A stretch of DNA of 64,000 nucleotides from Leclercia adecarboxylata (GCF_006171285.1 NZ_CP040889.1:1426001-1490000), one strand, 5' to 3'. Shown: positions 1 to 12,873, numbered from the stretch's first letter. Made by a program: numbers and translations. The notes: a model not told the origin generated them from the sequence alone.

Positions 1-903
1 CACAACCAACAGCGCCCCTGACAGCGCGCTCGACACCTGGTTGGGGATGCCGACCATCTGTAACCCCTGTTGCAGATACCCCACCAGCAATGCCGCCAGT
101 GCAGTACCTAATACCGAACCTGAACCGCCATAAATATTCGCCCCACCCAGCACCGCGGCGGTGAGCGCCGGCATCAGCAGATCGCGCCCTAAATCGGAGC
201 GCGCCGAGCCGAAATAGGAGACCATCACCAGGGCGGCAATTGCCGAGGCTATCCCCACCAGGCCATACAGCGCGTAAGGCATGCCGTTGACCGACAGCGC
301 CGCATAGCGCGCCGCGCGCGGGTTCTGCCCAATCAGAAACAGATGTCGGCCAAAGCGCCCGCGATGGGTGATAAGCCAGAAGAAGAAGGTAATCATCGCG
401 AACAGCACCAGCGGGATCGGCAGCCCCAGCACGGTGAGGTTGGCAAAGGCCGTGAAGCTCTCCGGGAAGCCGCCAATGCCTTCATACCCGGTGGCCCCGG
501 CCATGCCCGAGAGCAGCAGCGCCCCGCCGCCGTACAGGTAGAGCGTGCCGAGGGTGATCACCAGCGGGCTGATCCCGGTGTAGTGAATCAACGCCGCGTT
601 AAACAGCCCGCACAGCAGCCCGAGCAGCAGGGTGAGCGGGATCGCCGCCACCATCGGCACGCCGGACTGCATCATCACCCCCAGCGCGATGGCGCACAGG
701 CCAATGATGGAGCCGAGCGAGATGTCGATCCCGCCGCTGATGATCACTAATGTCAGCGGCAGGGCCACGATGCCGATGCAGATAAAGTCGCTGGTGCTGA
801 ACAGCAGCATGTTGATGTCGAGCATCCGCGGATTGAGGGTGCCGAACAGCAGGATCTCCAGCACCAGTAAAAGCAGCAGCGCCCACTCCCAGTTAAGCTT
901 CAT
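1..903 (-). CDS. lsrD: AI-2 ABC transporter permease LsrD (3' end outside window)
   Basis: Inner-membrane permease subunit of the autoinducer-2 importer LsrACDB. The reverse strand reads open from an ATG at 903 to the window edge, giving about 300 residues of very hydrophobic protein with the GGIDIS and [12 protein letters not shown] loops of the ribose/AI-2 (BPD_transp_2) permease family. The start abuts the stop of lsrC, so the two permeases are translated as a pair. The remaining C-terminus, and presumably lsrB, F and G, lie left of the window. Identity rests on order lsrA-lsrC-lsrD and resemblance to E. coli LsrD. Confidence 0.93.
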   Translation of the reverse strand, partial: MKLNWEWALLLLLVLEILLFGTLNPRMLDINMLLFSTSDFICIGIVALPLTLVIISGGIDISLGSIIGLCAIALGVMMQSGVPMVAAIPLTLLLGLLCGLFNAALIHYTGISPLVITLGTLYLYGGGALLLSGMAGATGYEGIGGFPESFTAFANLTVLGLPIPLVLFAMITFFFWLITHRGRFGRHLFLIGQNPRAARYAALSVNGMPYALYGLVGIASAIAALVMVSYFGSARSDLGRDLLMPALTAAVLGGANIYGGSGSVLGTALAALLVGYLQQGLQMVGIPNQVSSALSGALLVV

Positions 904-1935
904 TTACGCCACCTCTTTTTTGCGTTTGGGAAACGGGGTGACGTGCTTTCCCCCTTTGTTTCCCGGCTGGAATCGGCTGTACTTCAGCGCCCGCTGATGA
1001 CGCGCCAGCGCCTGGCGCAGCCGTCCGTCGAGCACCAGCACTCCCAGCAGCACCAGCCCGGCGATAAAGTCGTTCCACCAGGCCGGTAGGCGGAACAGCA
1101 CCAGCACGGTGTCGATCTGGGTCAGGAAGAAGGCCCCCAGCAGGGCGCCGATTAAGGTGCCGGTGCCGCCGAGCAGGGAGATGCCCCCCAGCACGCAGGC
1201 GGCGATGGCTTTCATCTCCAGCCCGCTGCCGGTCTGGTTCGGCACGAAGCCGATCTGCGCGGCAAAGACGATCCCGGCGCAGGCCGCCAGCACGCCGTTT
1301 AGGGTAAAGGCCGCCATCCGGGTGCGGTTGACCGCCACGCCCAGCTGACGGGCGGCGGCGAGGTTATCCCCGACGGCGTAAAAATCCCGGCCAAAGGCGG
1401 TGCGCGACAGTGTCCAGGCCCCAACGGCGGCAAAGGCCAGCACCACCATCCCCAGCGGGGATATCCCGAGCGCCACCGGCTCCGACAGGGATTTCAGGCT
1501 CACCGGCAGGCCCTCGATCCACTTCCCGTCGGTCCAGAGCAACATCGCCCCGCGATAGAGTCCCAGCGTGCCGAGGGTGGCGACAATCGCCGGAATACGC
1601 AGCCCCACCACCAGCAGGCCGTTAAAGGCCCCGGCCAGCGCGCCGATAGCCAGTGCAAACAGGATCGCCACCGGCAGGCCGTAGCCGTTGTTCAGCGCCA
1701 CGCCCACGGCAATGGCGCACAGCCCGACAATCGAGCCGACCGACACATCGATATTGCGGGTCAGCATCACCAGCCCCGCCCCGAGAGCCAGCAGGATCAG
1801 AATTTGCGAGCTGGCGAAGATCATCCCCAGGGTCTGCAAACTGAGGTAGGCCGGGTTGAGCGCCACCAGCACCACAAACAGGGCGAGGATCGCCAGCAGC
1901 GCGCTGAGCTCGCGGTTTTTCAGGAGTGTTTTCAT
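904..1935 (-). CDS. lsrC: AI-2 ABC transporter permease LsrC
   Basis: Second membrane subunit of the AI-2 importer, 343 aa against 342 in E. coli. Multiple membrane helices are visible, with the family motif [10 protein letters not shown] near residue 60 and the [14 protein letters not shown] segment near residue 240. The Lys/Arg-rich C-terminal tail would be cytoplasmic. The start overlaps the lsrA stop by four bases (ATGA) and the stop is followed immediately by lsrD, which indicates one transcript. Substrate assignment to AI-2 (rather than ribose) comes from the adjoining lsrR and lsrK. Confidence 0.95.
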   Translation of the reverse strand: MKTLLKNRELSALLAILALFVVLVALNPAYLSLQTLGMIFASSQILILLALGAGLVMLTRNIDVSVGSIVGLCAIAVGVALNNGYGLPVAILFALAIGALAGAFNGLLVVGLRIPAIVATLGTLGLYRGAMLLWTDGKWIEGLPVSLKSLSEPVALGISPLGMVVLAFAAVGAWTLSRTAFGRDFYAVGDNLAAARQLGVAVNRTRMAAFTLNGVLAACAGIVFAAQIGFVPNQTGSGLEMKAIAACVLGGISLLGGTGTLIGALLGAFFLTQIDTVLVLFRLPAWWNDFIAGLVLLGVLVLDGRLRQALARHQRALKYSRFQPGNKGGKHVTPFPKRKKEVA

Positions 1936-3419
1936 GCCTGCCCTCCAAAGGCCAGGGCCATCATGCGATCGAGGCTGACGGCGTGGCGCGGCAGTTCCCC
2001 GCTGAGCACCCCCTGATGCATCACCAGCACCCGATCCGCGAGACCCGGGAACTCGTCCATGTCGCTGGAGATCATCAGCACCGCCACGTTTTGCGCCGCC
2101 ACGCTTTTAATCAACTGGTAGATATCGGCCCGGGCGGAGACGTCCACCCCGCGGGTCGGTTCATCGACGATCAGCAGCAGCGGATTGGCTTCCAGACAGC
2201 GCGCCAGCAGCACCTTCTGCTGATTGCCCCCCGACAGGGTGCGCACGGTCTGATCGGGACTATTGAGTTTGATCCCCAGCGCCCGGTGATAACGCTCCAC
2301 CACCGCCGCCTCGCGTTTGCGCTGCTGCCAGAGGGAGGGCTCGTTCAGCGCCACCGTGTTCCAGCGAACCGGCGCATCCAGGAACAGGCCGGACACCTGC
2401 CTGTCTTCCGGGAGATAGACCAGCCCCTTCTCCAGCCGGGCGCTGACCGGATCTTTATCGATCTGCTGGTTCTCAAGCCAGATCTTCCCGCCACGCGGCG
2501 GGCGCAGGCCGTACAGCGTTTCGGCGAACTCGGTGCGCCCGGAGCCCACCAATCCGGCGAGGCCGACAATCTCCCCGGCGTAGATCTCCAGGCTCAGGTC
2601 GATAAACCCCTCACCGGTGAGCGTCTCCACCCGCAGCACCGGGAAATCCTGGGCCTGAGTGCGGCGATTGCCCGGCAGCGCCAGCCACAGCTTTTGCGTG
2701 TCGCTTAAGCTCCTGTCACGGCTGACCGGGGTCATGGCGGCGATCAGCGCGTTGTCGTCGTAGTCTGCGGTTTCGCCGCTCAGTACGATGGCCCCGTCGC
2801 GCATCACCGAGACGTGGCTGGCGAGCTGGCGTATTTCGGGCAGCTTGTGGGAGATAAAGACAATCCCGACGCCCGTCCCCTGTAGCGCGCGGATCTGGCG
2901 GAACAGGCGCTCCGTCTCCCCCGGCGTCAGCGAGGCGGTGGGTTCATCGAGGATCAATATCTTCGCTTCCCGCATCAGCCCGCGCAGGATCTCCACCATC
3001 TGCTGATCCGCCACCTCCAGAGTGCTGGCGGCGGCATCCAGGTTGAGCTGGCACTGGAGCTGCGCCAGCTTCTCGGCCAGACGCTGGGCGGTGGCCTGCC
3101 CGCGCGGCAGGCGGAAGAGAATGTTCTCGCGCACGCTGAGATTGGGAAACAGCATCGGCTCCTGCGGCACCAGGTAGATGCCAAGCGCATGCGCCTGACC
3201 CGGTTTGAGACGAGCAAAAGGACGGCCGGCAATAGAAAGTTCACCGCTGTCGGGCGTTTCGACCCCGGCGACAATCTTCATCAGCGTGGATTTCCCGGCC
3301 CCGTTGCCGCCCATCAGGGCGTGCACCTGACCTGCAAGCAGAGTGAAATCAATGTTTTTCAATACTGGAACGCCGGAGAACTGCTTCTGGATCCCGCGCG
3401 CCTCGATAAGTGCTGTCAT
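1932..3419 (-). CDS. lsrA: AI-2 ABC transporter ATP-binding protein LsrA
   Basis: Duplicated-ATPase subunit that energises AI-2 import. I place the start at 3419 (MTALIEARG), where GGAG sits seven bases upstream; the frame stays open further upstream, but that extension runs into the promoter region. The resulting 495 aa compare with 511 in E. coli. The first ATPase half has Walker [10 protein letters not shown] at residues 38-45 and a Walker [11 protein letters not shown] near 160; the second half has the degenerate Walker A-like GSGRTEF and the signature LSGGNQQK, as usual for sugar-type (CUT2) transporters. First gene of the lsrACD... operon, divergent from lsrR. Confidence 0.95.
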   Translation of the reverse strand: MTALIEARGIQKQFSGVPVLKNIDFTLLAGQVHALMGGNGAGKSTLMKIVAGVETPDSGELSIAGRPFARLKPGQAHALGIYLVPQEPMLFPNLSVRENILFRLPRGQATAQRLAEKLAQLQCQLNLDAAASTLEVADQQMVEILRGLMREAKILILDEPTASLTPGETERLFRQIRALQGTGVGIVFISHKLPEIRQLASHVSVMRDGAIVLSGETADYDDNALIAAMTPVSRDRSLSDTQKLWLALPGNRRTQAQDFPVLRVETLTGEGFIDLSLEIYAGEIVGLAGLVGSGRTEFAETLYGLRPPRGGKIWLENQQIDKDPVSARLEKGLVYLPEDRQVSGLFLDAPVRWNTVALNEPSLWQQRKREAAVVERYHRALGIKLNSPDQTVRTLSGGNQQKVLLARCLEANPLLLIVDEPTRGVDVSARADIYQLIKSVAAQNVAVLMISSDMDEFPGLADRVLVMHQGVLSGELPRHAVSLDRMMALAFGGQA

Positions 3420-3633
3420 TATCGCTCCGCTATTGAACAAATGATTTTTGAAATTAATAATGTTCAAAAGCGTAGACGGTGAACTATATTTACAACCGTG
3501 CAGGGATCACAGTTTTATCGATAGGATCCCGATAAAGCTGAAACATTCCGGAATATCCGTTTTGCCGTGTGGCTCACAGATTCAAGCCGCGGCAAAGCGA
3601 ACATATGATCTAAATTTTGATAAGAGTTCAAAT
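3420..3633. promoter_or_regulatory. lsrA-lsrR divergent control region
   Basis: The 214 bases between the two divergent starts hold the regulatory DNA for both lsr transcripts. An inverted pair TTGAACA (3433-3439) / TGTTCAA (3461-3467) lies next to lsrA and a third copy of the core, GTTCAAA, at 3626-3632 just before lsrR. These are candidate LsrR operators, by position and repetition only. E. coli lsr also needs cAMP-CRP; the best look-alike here is a single good TCACA half near 3570, which I regard as weak. Confidence 0.5.
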
Positions 3634-4605
3634 ATGGGCGAGAAACGCGTTGCCGAAGAGGGACGATTTGCCGGACTGGCGCTATCGGAAGAAGAACTGG
3701 TGGCGCGCGTGGCGTGGTGCTACTACCACGACGGCCTGACGCAGAACGATATCGGCGAGCGGCTGGGTCTGCCGCGGCTCAAGATTTCGCGTCTGCTGGA
3801 GAAGGGCCGACAGTCCGGGGTGATCCGGGTGCAGATTAACTCCCGCTACGAAGGATGCCTGGGGCTGGAGACCGAGCTTCAGCAGCGTTTTGGCCTGAAG
3901 CTGGTGCGCGTGCTGCCTGCGCTGAATACCCCGGCGATGAGCGTGCGCTTAGGCATTGGCGCCGCACAGTCGTTAATGGGCGTGCTGGAACCCGGCCAGC
4001 TGCTGGCGGTGGGATTTGGTGAAACCACCATGAGCTGTATTCAGCACTTAAGCGGCTTTATCAGCTCCCAGCAGGTGCGGCTGGTGACCCTTTCCGGCGG
4101 CGTCGGGCCCTATATGACCGGCATCGGCCAGCTGGATGCCGCCTGCAGCGTCAGCATGATCCCCGCCCCGCTGCGGGTGTCGTCTGCGGAAGTGGCCGGG
4201 ATCCTGAAGCGGGAAACCAGCGTGCGGGATGTGATCCTCGCCGCCACCGCCGCCGATGCGGCGGTCGTCGGGATTGGCGCCGTGAATCAGCGCCGGGATG
4301 CCACCATCCTGCGCTCCGGCTATATCAGCGAAGGGGAACAGCTGATGTTTGCCCGACGGGGGGCGGTGGGCGACATCCTGGGCTATTTCCTTAATGCCGA
4401 GGGCGAACGGGTCCCTGAACTGGAGATCCACCGTGAATTACTGGGCGTCACCCTCGATGAACTGGCGCAGTTGCCCACCATCGTTGGCGTCGCCGGAGGA
4501 GAAGAGAAAGCCGATGCGATTTATGCCGCACTGAAGGGTCGCCGTATCAATGGCCTGGTGACGGAAGAGACGACAGCCCGCGCGGTGCTGGCTCTGGCGA
4601 GTTAA
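3634..4605 (+). CDS. lsrR: lsr operon repressor LsrR
   Basis: SorC/DeoR-like repressor that is released from DNA by phospho-AI-2. The start at 3634 gives 323 aa, close to the 317 of E. coli; the frame is open upstream to 3448 but that part has no resemblance to LsrR and covers the operator region. The helix-turn-helix is [11 protein letters not shown]...SRLLEKG at residues 35-58. The rest is the sugar-phosphate-binding domain, with [14 protein letters not shown] and the C-terminal [10 protein letters not shown] motif. Divergent from lsrA and followed 33 bases later by lsrK. Confidence 0.95.
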   Translation: MGEKRVAEEGRFAGLALSEEELVARVAWCYYHDGLTQNDIGERLGLPRLKISRLLEKGRQSGVIRVQINSRYEGCLGLETELQQRFGLKLVRVLPALNTPAMSVRLGIGAAQSLMGVLEPGQLLAVGFGETTMSCIQHLSGFISSQQVRLVTLSGGVGPYMTGIGQLDAACSVSMIPAPLRVSSAEVAGILKRETSVRDVILAATAADAAVVGIGAVNQRRDATILRSGYISEGEQLMFARRGAVGDILGYFLNAEGERVPELEIHRELLGVTLDELAQLPTIVGVAGGEEKADAIYAALKGRRINGLVTEETTARAVLALAS

Positions 4606-4638
4606 GGCCCGGCCCTGCGCTAACATTGAGGCAAGCTC

Positions 4639-6273
4639 ATGAGTTACCTTTTAGCGTTAGATGCAGGGACAGGCAGCGTTCGCGCCGTAATTTTCGATCT
4701 GCAGGGCAACCAGATAGCCGTCGGCCAGGCCGAGTGGAAGCACCTGAGCGTGGAGAACGTCCCCGGCTCGATGGAGTTCGACCTCGACACCAACTGGCGG
4801 CTGGCCTGCCAGTGTATCCATCAGGCGCTGGAGCGGGCGCACCTTGGCGCAGCGGATATTCAGTCCGTCGCCTGCTGCTCAATGCGCGAGGGGATTGTCC
4901 TGTACGACCGCAACGGCGAAGCCATCTGGGCCTGCGCCAACGTCGATGCCCGCGCCAGCCGCGAAGTGGCTGAACTCAAAGAGATCCACGACTACCGCTT
5001 TGAATCCGAAGTCTATGACGTCTCCGGCCAGACCCTGGCCCTGAGCGCCATGCCCCGCCTGCTGTGGCTGGCGCACCATCGCCCGGACATCTACCGCAAA
5101 GCCGCAACCATCACCATGATCAGCGACTGGCTGGCGGCGAAGCTCTCCGGCGAGCTTGCCGTTGACCCTTCCAACGCGGGCACCACCGGCATGTTAGATC
5201 TGTTCTCCCGCGACTGGCGTCCGGCGCTGCTGGATATGGCCGGGCTAAGGGCCGATATTCTCTCCCCGGTAAAAGAGACCGGCACCCTGCTCGGCGCTGT
5301 CACCCACGAAGCCGCGCAGCAGTCGGGCCTGCGGGAGGGCACCCCGGTGGTGATGGGCGGTGGCGACGTGCAGCTGGGCTGTCTGGGGCTGGGCGTGGTG
5401 CGCGCCGGGCAAACTGCGGTGCTGGGGGGCACCTTCTGGCAGCAGGTGGTTAACCTGCCGCAGGTGCGCACCGATCCGCAGATGAACATCCGCGTGAACC
5501 CGCACGTGATCCCGGGGATGGCGCAGGCGGAGTCGATCAGCTTCTTTACCGGGCTGACCATGCGCTGGTTCCGCGACGCCTTCTGCGCCGAAGAGAAACT
5601 GATCGCCGAGCGGATGGGGATGGACACTTACGCCCTGATGGAGGAGATGGCCAGCCGGGTGCCGGCGGGCTCTCACGGGGTGATGCCAATCTTCTCCGAC
5701 GCCATGCACTTTAAGCAGTGGTATCACGCTGCGCCGTCGTTCATTAACCTCTCCATCGACCCGGAAAAATGCAACAAGGCCACCCTGTTCCGCGCCCTGG
5801 AGGAGAACGCGGCGATTGTCTCCGCCTGCAACCTGGCGCAGATTTCGCAGTTCTCCGGCGTGGTCTTTGACGTTCTGGTGTTTGCCGGCGGTGGTGCGAA
5901 AGGGACGCTGTGGAGCCAGATCTTAAGCGATGTCACAGGCCTGCCGGTGCGCGTGCCGGAAGTGAAAGAGGCTACCGCGCTCGGCTGCGCCATTGCCGCC
6001 GGAACCGGCGCCGGGCTGTATAGCGATATGGCCGCCACCGGGGAGAAGCTGGTGAAATGGAGCCGGGAGTTCACCCCGAATCCGGCGCACCGGGAGCTGT
6101 ACGACGGCATGATGCAGAAATGGCAGGCGGTATACGCCGATCAGCTCGGGCTGGTAGACAGCGGGCTGACCACCTCGATGTGGCAGGCGCCGGGGCTGGT
6201 GCGGACATCCCCCTCACCCCGGCCCTCTCCCCAAAGGGGCGAGGGAGAAATGCCGACCGAGCCCACTCTGTAA
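4639..6273 (+). CDS. lsrK: Autoinducer-2 kinase LsrK with repeat-derived C-terminus
   Basis: FGGY-family kinase that phosphorylates imported AI-2 (DPD), trapping it and producing the ligand that inactivates LsrR. The 544-aa protein begins with the ATPase phosphate-1 loop [13 protein letters not shown] (residues 4-16) and has the adenosine-motif stretch [14 protein letters not shown] near 415. About 22 C-terminal residues (from near 523, [13 protein letters not shown]...) are translated from an intergenic palindromic repeat and are not part of the kinase fold. The gene therefore seems to have lost its ancestral stop and now ends inside the repeat. Second gene of the lsrRK transcript. Confidence 0.93.
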   Translation: MSYLLALDAGTGSVRAVIFDLQGNQIAVGQAEWKHLSVENVPGSMEFDLDTNWRLACQCIHQALERAHLGAADIQSVACCSMREGIVLYDRNGEAIWACANVDARASREVAELKEIHDYRFESEVYDVSGQTLALSAMPRLLWLAHHRPDIYRKAATITMISDWLAAKLSGELAVDPSNAGTTGMLDLFSRDWRPALLDMAGLRADILSPVKETGTLLGAVTHEAAQQSGLREGTPVVMGGGDVQLGCLGLGVVRAGQTAVLGGTFWQQVVNLPQVRTDPQMNIRVNPHVIPGMAQAESISFFTGLTMRWFRDAFCAEEKLIAERMGMDTYALMEEMASRVPAGSHGVMPIFSDAMHFKQWYHAAPSFINLSIDPEKCNKATLFRALEENAAIVSACNLAQISQFSGVVFDVLVFAGGGAKGTLWSQILSDVTGLPVRVPEVKEATALGCAIAAGTGAGLYSDMAATGEKLVKWSREFTPNPAHRELYDGMMQKWQAVYADQLGLVDSGLTTSMWQAPGLVRTSPSPRPSPQRGEGEMPTEPTL

Positions 6274-6326
6274 GACCGCACCCGCCTGTTCCCTCTCCCC
6301 TATGGGGAGAGGGTTAGGGTGAGGGG
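6210..6326. repeat. Inverted pair of CCCTCTCC-type palindromic repeats
   Basis: Two roughly 38-base copies of one repeat face each other: 6210-6248 (CCCTCACCCC...CCAAAGGGGCGAGGG) and 6289-6326 (CCCTCTCCCC-TAT-GGGGAGAGGG...GGTGAGGGG). Each copy is itself a hairpin and the two together could pair as a long stem. A third copy is at 14203-14237. The type is common at gene ends in enterobacteria and resembles the Box C class; the class name is from memory. The first copy is translated as the lsrK tail. Confidence 0.75.
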
Positions 6327-6395
6327 TAATCTTTGAATCCCATCACAATCACCGCATTCCCCTTTTCCCTTTTACTCCGTGCTGGCTAAATTACT

Positions 6396-8461
<2,066 letters not shown>

Positions 8462-8467
8462 AACATT

Positions 8468-8535
8468 GCCGGGCGGCGCTGCGCTTGCACCGGCCTACAA
8501 GACCGTAGGCCCGGTAAGCGAAGCGCCACCGGGCA
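8468..8535. repeat. REP (palindromic unit) pair between fadH and rlmG
   Basis: Two imperfect copies of the GCCGGGCGGCGCTGCGCTT / AAGCGCCACCGGGC palindromic unit face each other around GGCCTACAAGACCGTAGGCC. They fill the gap between convergent fadH and rlmG and probably protect or terminate both messages. Confidence 0.85.
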
Positions 8536-8553
8536 TCAGACCGCACAACAATC

Positions 8554-9690
8554 TTAACGACGGCGACCCAGCTTAACCGCCTTCAACACCACGAACTTGT
8601 TGTTGGTCGCCACCGTGGTGCAGTTACCGAAGATCTTCTTCAGCTTGTGGAAGTAGTCCAGATGACGGTTAGCCACGATATACAGCTCACCGTTGATTTT
8701 CAGGCAGCGGCGCGCATGGTGGAACATCTCCCAGGCGACGTTATCCGTCAGGGCGTGTTTCTGGTGGAACGGCGGGTTGCACAGCACCGCGTTAAAGCGG
8801 AACGGCTCCACGCCCGACAGCGCGTTGTTGATCATAAACTCGCAGCGATCCAGCGCTTCCGGCATGTTGGTTTCCACGTTTAGACGGCTGGAGGCCACCG
8901 CCATCGGCGACTCATCGCTGAAGACCACGCTGGCTTCCGGGTTCTTCGCCAGCAGCGTCAGACCGATCACCCCGTTACCACAGCCGAGATCGACGATCTC
9001 CCCTTCCAGATTTTCCGGCAGATGCTCGATAAAGAAGCGCGCGCCGATATCCAGCCCGGTACGGGAGAAGACGTTCGCGTGGTTATGGATGGTCCAGTCG
9101 GTGCCTTCCAGCTTCCAGCTCAGGGTCTCCGGCGCGTCGGCCAGCTCGGGTGCCGTGAAAGTACAGTTGATCAGACGGGCTTTTTTCCACGCCAGCGTAG
9201 TGGTGGTTGGCCCCAGCACTTTCTCGAACAGTTCCAGCGTGGAGGTATGGATATCACGCGCTTTGGCCCCGGCGATAATGCGCGTCTCTGGCGTCACCAC
9301 CTTGCGCAGCGCACGGAGCTGCTGCTCCAGCAGCGCCATTGTTTTCGGCACTTTGATCAGCACCACGCCCGGCGCCTGCGGGTAGTCCGCGGTGCTGTCG
9401 AGGAACTTGACGCTGGATTCGGCGATGTCGTTGTGACGCAGGTTCTCGCGCGTCGCCAGCTCGCTCAGGTATGAATCCCCGATGCTGTAAGGCGTATGTT
9501 CGGCCAGTGCGCAACCCAAGGCGCCAAAAGCATCATTCAGGATCAGAACCGGGCCGCTGATTTCAGTGTCATCCAACTGCTGCAGCAGATATTCATCCGC
9601 CGCTTCCCACGCCTGAAGCGGGTTAACGTCGTCCGTTTCCGGGAAACGTTTTAAGTCGAGTGAACGGAAACCGTTGTCTAAGTGGCTCAT
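8554..9690 (-). CDS. rlmG: 23S rRNA m2G1835 methyltransferase RlmG
   Basis: S-adenosylmethionine-dependent enzyme that makes N2-methylguanine at 23S rRNA position 1835. The 378 aa match E. coli RlmG almost end to end. The N-terminal half is the degenerate methyltransferase-like domain. The C-terminal half carries the SAM site [12 protein letters not shown] near residue 235 and the catalytic NPPFHQ near 306. Start at 9690 ([11 protein letters not shown]). It stands alone, divergent from ygjP; the higBA toxin-antitoxin pair that lies next to it in E. coli is absent. Confidence 0.96.
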   Translation of the reverse strand: MSHLDNGFRSLDLKRFPETDDVNPLQAWEAADEYLLQQLDDTEISGPVLILNDAFGALGCALAEHTPYSIGDSYLSELATRENLRHNDIAESSVKFLDSTADYPQAPGVVLIKVPKTMALLEQQLRALRKVVTPETRIIAGAKARDIHTSTLELFEKVLGPTTTTLAWKKARLINCTFTAPELADAPETLSWKLEGTDWTIHNHANVFSRTGLDIGARFFIEHLPENLEGEIVDLGCGNGVIGLTLLAKNPEASVVFSDESPMAVASSRLNVETNMPEALDRCEFMINNALSGVEPFRFNAVLCNPPFHQKHALTDNVAWEMFHHARRCLKINGELYIVANRHLDYFHKLKKIFGNCTTVATNNKFVVLKAVKLGRRR

Positions 9691-9775
9691 CGGCCCTCCT
9701 GAATGGTAAAATTTCGGCGTTATCCCTGAAAAGGGTGCGTGAGTATACCCGTTTTCAAATTATTTTGGGGTTTTG

Positions 9776-10279
9776 ATGAACCAGCTGACTTACCTCCAGG
9801 GCTACCCGGAGCATCTGCTTTCCCAGGTCCGCACCTTAATTGCCGAGCAAAAGCTGGGGGCGGTACTGGAAAAACGCTACCCGGGCACCCACGATTTCGC
9901 CACCGATAAAGCCCTCTGGCAGTATACGCAGGATATGAAAAACCGGTATTTACGCAGCGCGCCGCCCATCAATAAGGTGATGTACGACAACAAGATCCAC
10001 GTCCTGAAGAACGCGCTGGGTCTGCACACCGCCATCTCGCGCGTGCAGGGCGGCAAGCTCAAGGCCAAGGCCGAGATCCGCGTGGCAACCGTGTTTCGCA
10101 ACGCGCCGGAAGCCTTCCTGCGCATGATCGTGGTGCATGAGCTGGCGCACCTGAAAGAGAAAGAGCACGACAAAGCGTTCTACTCCCTGTGCTGCCATAT
10201 GGAGCCGCAGTACCACCAGCTGGAGTTTGATACCCGGCTGTGGCTGACGCATTTATCGTTAAAGAGTAATGAGAATTAG
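9776..10279 (+). CDS. ygjP: YgjP-type zinc metallopeptidase-domain protein
   Basis: A 167-aa protein of the YgjP/WLM metallopeptidase-like family, cytoplasmic and without a defined substrate. The zinc motif HELAH lies at about residues 123-127 with a third histidine in KEHDKAF shortly after. I start it at the ATG at 9776, not at the TTG one codon earlier, because GGGG lies at proper spacing upstream. Neighbours rlmG (divergent) and ygjR match the E. coli order; ygjQ, which lies between them in E. coli, is missing. Confidence 0.9.
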   Translation: MNQLTYLQGYPEHLLSQVRTLIAEQKLGAVLEKRYPGTHDFATDKALWQYTQDMKNRYLRSAPPINKVMYDNKIHVLKNALGLHTAISRVQGGKLKAKAEIRVATVFRNAPEAFLRMIVVHELAHLKEKEHDKAFYSLCCHMEPQYHQLEFDTRLWLTHLSLKSNEN

Positions 10280-10348
10280 CGCACTCGATTTGTCATCATG
10301 ACATGCTACAGTGGCATCAGGTTCCCTTAACGGAGTTCGTGAACGTTT

Positions 10349-11347
10349 ATGATACGTTTCGCAGTCATTGGGACGAACTGGATCACCCGTCAGTTCGTCG
10401 ATGCCGCCCATGAGACCGGCAAATATAAACTTACCGCAGTCTATTCCCGCAGCCTTGAACAGGCGCAGACCTTTGCGAACGACTACCTCGTCGAACATCT
10501 GTTTACCTCGCTCGAGGAGATGGCGCAGAGCGATGCCATTGACGCGGTTTATATTGCCAGCCCCAACTCCCTGCACTTCCCGCAAACGAAGCTGTTCCTC
10601 AGCCATAAAAAGCATGTGATCTGCGAGAAGCCGCTGGCCTCGAATATCGATGAGGTTGAAGCCGCCATTGCCCTTGCGCGGGAAAACCAGGTGGTACTGT
10701 TCGAAGCGTTCAAAACCGCCAGCCTGCCGAATTTCCTGCTGCTGCAGCAGTCGCTGTCGAAAGTGGGCCGCGTCCGCAAAGCCTTCATCAACTACTGTCA
10801 GTATTCGTCACGCTACCAGCGCTATCTGGACGGCGAGAACCCAAACACCTTTAATCCGCAGTTCTCTAACGGCTCGATTATGGATATCGGTTTCTACTGC
10901 CTGGCCTCGGCGGTGGCGCTTTGGGGCGAGCCGCACCGGGTTCAGGCAACCGCCAGCCTGCTGGAAAGCGGCGTCGATGCCCACGGTCTGGTGGTGCTGG
11001 ATTACGGCGATTTCAGCGTGACGCTGCAGCACTCCAAAGTGAGTGACTCGGTGCTGCCGAGCGAAATCCAGGGCGAGAACGGCGCGCTGGTTATCGAGAA
11101 GATCTCCGAGTGCCAGAAGCTGAGCTTCGTGCCGCGCGGCGGCAAGCCTCAGGAGCTGACGCAGCCTCAGCATATCAACACTATGCTTTATGAGGCAGAG
11201 GTGTTCGCGCGTCTGGTCGAAACCCAGGAAGTTAACCATCCGGGCCTTGCGGTGAGCCGTACCACGGCGAAGCTGCAAACCGAAATCCGTCGCCAGACGG
11301 GGGTGGTTTTCCCGGCGGACGGCCTTAACGCAGAAGTTACCGCGTAA
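10349..11347 (+). CDS. ygjR: Gfo/Idh/MocA-family oxidoreductase YgjR
   Basis: Putative NAD(P)-dependent sugar or polyol dehydrogenase; substrate unknown. The 332 aa begin with the Rossmann segment IRFAVIGTNWITRQF and carry the family EKP motif (VICEKPLASN) near residue 95, followed by the alpha/beta C-terminal domain. Length and sequence agree with E. coli YgjR. The alx leader begins shortly after its stop, so it is probably transcribed on its own. Confidence 0.92.
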   Translation: MIRFAVIGTNWITRQFVDAAHETGKYKLTAVYSRSLEQAQTFANDYLVEHLFTSLEEMAQSDAIDAVYIASPNSLHFPQTKLFLSHKKHVICEKPLASNIDEVEAAIALARENQVVLFEAFKTASLPNFLLLQQSLSKVGRVRKAFINYCQYSSRYQRYLDGENPNTFNPQFSNGSIMDIGFYCLASAVALWGEPHRVQATASLLESGVDAHGLVVLDYGDFSVTLQHSKVSDSVLPSEIQGENGALVIEKISECQKLSFVPRGGKPQELTQPQHINTMLYEAEVFARLVETQEVNHPGLAVSRTTAKLQTEIRRQTGVVFPADGLNAEVTA

Positions 11348-11379
11348 AGCTGTGTAATGAATCAATGCAGGTCATTGAC

Positions 11380-11566
11380 GAAACCAATGACCTGACATAT
11401 TTTGTTACCTGCAAAGGGGAGTAACTTCCTGGTCGGTGGATCGTCATTACGATGCGTGTAATACCGCATCCGGTCGCCGGGCAACGAAAAAGGAATACGA
11501 TGAGCGTATTCCTTTCTTGTTGTAAGTGAGACCTTGCCGGTAGGCGAGGTCTATGCACAAAAAACG
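11380..11566 (+). ncRNA. yybP-ykoY manganese riboswitch / PRE element of alx (SraF)
   Basis: The alx leader carries the yybP-ykoY core TACCTGCAAAGGGGAGTAAC at 11406-11425 and the distal arm GAGACCTTGCCGGTAGGCGAGGTC near 11529-11552, in the order seen in E. coli, where the leader is known as PRE or sRNA SraF. The class binds Mn2+, and the E. coli leader also responds to alkaline pH. Binding would change folding ahead of the terminator at 11568 and the alx ribosome site. Boundaries are approximate. Confidence 0.85.
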
Positions 11567-11567
11567 C

Positions 11568-11604
11568 AACGACTATCGTCTTCTGACGTTAGTCGTTTTT
11601 TTTT
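11568..11604 (+). terminator. Intrinsic terminator inside the alx leader
   Basis: AACGACTA and TAGTCGTT form a stem around an internal TCGTC/GACG pairing, followed by a run of nine T. It ends 17 bases before the alx start and is the natural expression platform for the riboswitch just upstream. Confidence 0.85.
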
Positions 11605-11620
11605 GTGGAAGGAAAATTGT

Positions 11621-12589
11621 ATGAATACTGTCGGTACTCCGCTGCTGTGGGGTGGATTCGCAGTCGTGGTGGTCATCATGCTGGCGATTGACCTCTTCCT
11701 GCAGGGTCGACGCGGCGCACATGGCATGACCATGAAGCAGGCGGCCGCCTGGTCGCTGGTATGGGTCACCCTCTCCCTGCTCTTCTGTGCCGCCTTCTGG
11801 TGGTATCTCTCCGTTACGCAAGGCCGCGCGGTGGCCGATCCCCAGGCGCTGGCGTTCCTGACGGGTTATCTGATCGAAAAAGCCCTGGCGGTGGATAACG
11901 TCTTTGTCTGGCTGATGCTGTTCAGCTATTTTGCGGTGCCTGCGGCGTTGCAGCGTCGGGTGCTGGTGTATGGCGTGCTGGGCGCGATCGTGCTGCGTAC
12001 CATCATGATCTTCGCCGGTAGCTGGCTGATTACCCAGTTCGAATGGCTGTTGTACGTCTTCGGTGCCTTCCTGCTCTTTACCGGCGTGAAGATGGCGCTG
12101 GCGAAAGAAGATGAAACCGGTATTGGCGAAAAGCCGCTGGTGCGCTGGCTGCGCGGTCATCTGCGCATGACCGACACCATCGAAAACGAGCACTTCTTCG
12201 TGCGTAAGAACGGCCTGCTGTTCGCCACGCCGCTGCTGCTGGTGCTGATCATGGTGGAGCTGAGCGACGTGATCTTTGCGGTCGACAGTATTCCGGCGAT
12301 TTTCGCGGTGACCACTGACCCGTTCATCGTCCTGACCTCAAACCTGTTTGCGATCCTTGGCCTGCGTGCCATGTACTTCCTGCTGGCGGGCGTGGCGGAG
12401 CGCTTCTCAATGCTGAAGTACGGTCTGTCGGTGATCCTGGTGTTTATCGGTATCAAGATGATGATTGTCGATTTCTACCATATCCCGATCGCCATCTCGC
12501 TGGGCGTGGTGTTTGGTATCCTGGTTCTGACTCTGATCATCAACGCCTGGGTGAATCACCAGAACGATAAGAAACGGCAGATCGGGTAA
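11621..12589 (+). CDS. alx: TerC-family membrane protein Alx
   Basis: Integral inner-membrane protein of the TerC family, implicated in Mn2+ export and induced by manganese and alkaline pH in E. coli. The start at 11621 ([12 protein letters not shown]) gives 322 aa, matching the E. coli length, with GGAAGGA upstream; an earlier in-frame start lies inside the terminator hairpin. Seven or more hydrophobic segments are visible, with the acidic membrane motifs [12 protein letters not shown] near 75 and [14 protein letters not shown] near 215. Controlled by the leader RNA at 11380-11604. Confidence 0.95.
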   Translation: MNTVGTPLLWGGFAVVVVIMLAIDLFLQGRRGAHGMTMKQAAAWSLVWVTLSLLFCAAFWWYLSVTQGRAVADPQALAFLTGYLIEKALAVDNVFVWLMLFSYFAVPAALQRRVLVYGVLGAIVLRTIMIFAGSWLITQFEWLLYVFGAFLLFTGVKMALAKEDETGIGEKPLVRWLRGHLRMTDTIENEHFFVRKNGLLFATPLLLVLIMVELSDVIFAVDSIPAIFAVTTDPFIVLTSNLFAILGLRAMYFLLAGVAERFSMLKYGLSVILVFIGIKMMIVDFYHIPIAISLGVVFGILVLTLIINAWVNHQNDKKRQIG

Positions 12590-12594
12590 CAATC

Positions 12595-12661
12595 GCCCGG
12601 CGGCGCTATGCTTGCCGGGCCTACGGTTTTGTAGGCCGGGTAAGCGTAGCGCCACCCGGCA
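12595..12661. repeat. REP pair after alx
   Basis: Inverted pair of palindromic units (GCCCGGCGGCGCTATGCTTGC ... GCGTAGCGCCACCCGGC) separated by a CCTACGGTTTTGTAGG stem. It follows the alx stop directly. The remaining 210 bases to sstT hold no gene that I can see, only the sstT promoter region. Confidence 0.85.
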
Positions 12662-12873
12662 CTACCTTGCGCAGAGGGGTTTAAGCGAACCACCCAGCAA
12701 AAATGTAAACGCACAGTTAAAAAATATGACGCAACACGTAAATTCCAGCATTTTGCTCTTCCCAGGCTTCGCGCATTCAATATACTCATCCTGACAAACA
12801 CACACCTCTAACCGGAATATAAGTGCCTCAGAGCATCTCCGGGACGGAACGCAATCTCACTGAAGGAATTTTT

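Noticed and set aside
3540..3590. CRP site in the lsr promoter
   Set aside because: Only the TCACA half is good; the left half does not match, so it is not called as a separate feature.
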